Positions 62,863 to 64,000 of a DNA stretch of 64,000 bases are shown here, piece after piece. The notes beneath the pieces were generated by a model. That model worked only from the letters and a program-made list of their open reading frames with translations. It was not told the origin of the DNA and made no database searches. The stretch comes from Caballeronia sp. Lep1P3. GTDB taxonomy: Bacteria > Pseudomonadota > Gammaproteobacteria > Burkholderiales > Burkholderiaceae. Location: assembly GCF_022879595.1 (NCBI RefSeq), contig NZ_CP084266.1, positions 868,001 to 932,000 of the forward strand. Reading direction: 5' to 3'. Positions within the stretch are counted from its first letter, which is position 1, and each line of letters starts with the position of its first letter. The translations under genes were made by a program, and so were the position numbers.

Positions 62863-64000
62863 GACGCGTGCTTTCAGTGAGAGCGGACACGGATGCCGCC
62901 GTCGGTTTGCCGGGACGCGCCCAGAAGTCGAAGAAGTTGAACCATTGATAAGGCGCCTTTCGGCAATAGTGTTCGAGACGCGACGCGTAGCGTTGCGCCC
63001 ACGCCGCGATGTGACTCGCCCGTTCGCGGCGCGGCAGCACGATGCGCTCGGCGAACGGTTCGAAGTACAAGCGATAGCGGCCAGCGCGTTCCTTCAGGCA
63101 GAAGAACAGATACACGGGACAGCCGAGCGCATGCGCGAGCACATACGGGCCTTGCGCGAACGGCGCGGTCGCCCCGAGAAAGCGCGCATCCGTCGTGCGC
63201 CCCGACTCGTGCGCCGGCACGCGGTCGCCGACGATCACGAGCAGTTCGCCCGCGTCGATGCGCGCCTGCATCATCATCGACGTTTCGGGGCCGAAATCGC
63301 CAACGTGAATCAGATGCTTCGCGAAGTCGCCGTTCGCCGACGACAGCACGCTGTTGAAGCGCTTCGCGTGCTCCGTGTACACGACGGCCGTGACCTTCGC
63401 GCGGCCGTTGCGCGCCGCGAGCGCGCGCGTCATTTCGAGGTTGCCCAGGTGCGCGCCTATCACGAGCGCGCCGCGTCCGCTTTCGACGAGCGCCTCGAAA
63501 GGCGCGGCATCGTCGAACACGGCTTCTTCCGTGCCGATGCGCCCCGACCACGCCGCGAGCTTGTCCAGCCCCGACTGCGCGAAGGCGAGCATCTGCCGAT
63601 ACGCGGAACGCCAGCCGGGACGCGGCGTGCGCTCGCCGGGCGCGGCCTGTTCGAGTTGCGCGAAATAGCGGTGCGAAGCCGCACGCGCGCTGCGCCCCGT
63701 CAGCAGGAAATAGCCGACGACGGGATGCAGCCACAGCCCGGTGAAACGCATGCCGAAGAGACGGCAACTGAGCGCGAGCAACGACATGCCGAAGCGGCTC
63801 CCGCGCTCCGCGACACGCCACCAGCCGGACTCGGCGCGCGCCGCGGCAGACGTTTTGCGCGGCATCAGCTTGTGCGCGAGAAGCATGGGCGAGCGCAGCA
63901 CCATGCCGCACGCGAGCCGCGTGTGGCTCGCGCTGATGCGAACGTTGTCCCACAGCACGTCGAAGTGCGAGACGCCGTCCGTCGCATAGGTGACGCGCGT
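62855..64000 (-). CDS. GT2 glycosyltransferase-LpxL-type acyltransferase fusion, 5' part outside the window
   Basis: The minus frame is open from the right edge to the TGA at 62855 (382 codons seen). The first ~45 codons, VTYATDGVSHFDVLWDNVRI then SASHTRLACGMVL, are the typical C-terminal end of a GT2 glycosyltransferase (usual YPEGGVSHFDxxxDNVRIS). With no stop, the frame runs into a lipid A-type acyltransferase (GWWRVAERGSRFGMSLLALS, GALVIGAHLGNLEMTRALAA, LLVIVGDRVPAHESGRT). Either one bifunctional protein or an internal start at ATG 63865; the unbroken frame favours fusion. Likely attaches the polyene or an acyl group to the lipid head group. Confidence 0.88.
   Translation of the reverse strand, partial: TRVTYATDGVSHFDVLWDNVRISASHTRLACGMVLRSPMLLAHKLMPRKTSAAARAESGWWRVAERGSRFGMSLLALSCRLFGMRFTGLWLHPVVGYFLLTGRSARAASHRYFAQLEQAAPGERTPRPGWRSAYRQMLAFAQSGLDKLAAWSGRIGTEEAVFDDAAPFEALVESGRGALVIGAHLGNLEMTRALAARNGRAKVTAVVYTEHAKRFNSVLSSANGDFAKHLIHVGDFGPETSMMMQARIDAGELLVIVGDRVPAHESGRTTDARFLGATAPFAQGPYVLAHALGCPVYLFFCLKERAGRYRLYFEPFAERIVLPRRERASHIAAWAQRYASRLEHYCRKAPYQWFNFFDFWARPGKPTAASVSALTESTRHG

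Overview
The window looks like chromosomal DNA of a beta-proteobacterium of the Burkholderiaceae, most like Caballeronia, Paraburkholderia or Burkholderia. The evidence is high GC with strong GC3 bias, a Tad pilus locus, LivJFGHM-type ABC systems, FNR-like and DHA2-type MFS genes, and an aryl-polyene (APE) type locus. The genus is inferred from gene content. No tRNA, rRNA, CRISPR array or intact insertion sequence was seen.

Layout. 1-8.9 kb: a tight minus-strand tad/cpa operon for Flp pili (flp, prepilin peptidase, CpaB, CpaC, a short CpaD-like lipoprotein, CpaE/TadZ, TadA, TadB, TadC, and a TadD-like TPR lipoprotein cut by the left edge). 9.4-21.6 kb: a 3-methyladenine glycosylase; a LIV-type ABC transporter with LivH and LivM fused; a divergent glutamine-synthetase-like enzyme and class III aminotransferase, which suggest amine or polyamine use; a LysR regulator; a D-2-hydroxyacid dehydrogenase with a TTG start; and an MFS acid-sugar transporter. 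21.6-25.2 kb: a TetR gene facing a SnoaL-like and a VOC-family gene across two palindromes, then folE and a serine acetyltransferase separated by a strong hairpin terminator. 25.2-27.2 kb: small stress-like or hypothetical genes, three of them preceded by sigma-54-like -24/-12 elements. 27.3-38.3 kb: metabolic and efflux genes (SDR, GNAT, SMP-30 lactonase, ALDH, two DHA2 MFS pumps), a UspA gene, an FNR-like regulator with an FNR-type box just before its own start, and an EgtB-like iron enzyme.

38.4-45.4 kb is a decaying accessory stretch. It holds an isolated 457-aa protein with a likely PD-(D/E)XK nuclease signature, a xanthine-dehydrogenase C-terminal remnant, a frameshifted O-methyltransferase, an SDR scrap, and a chimeric pseudogene joining an SDR 5' part, a RuBisCO-like N-terminal piece with an amber codon, and an amidase 3' end. 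Intact genes there are a low-affinity iron permease family protein, a LysR regulator and a cupin. 45.8-50.9 kb: an orphan NarL-type response regulator, a second FNR-like regulator and a 1072-aa autotransporter.

51.3-64 kb: an APE-type pigment or lipid locus. A minus-strand operon with overlapping start and stop codons encodes a GT2-acyltransferase fusion (cut by the right edge), a hotdog thioesterase, a LolA-like protein, an MMPL exporter, three ketosynthases, a ketoreductase and a hotdog dehydratase. It is followed by two paralogous small exported proteins. A convergent SAM methyltransferase and a divergent FAD-dependent oxidoreductase lie beside it. Together these genes would build, reduce, dehydrate, cap and export a polyene acyl chain.

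Start codons were chosen by ribosome-binding site, overlap and family length. Functions are by recognition of sequence motifs without database searches.
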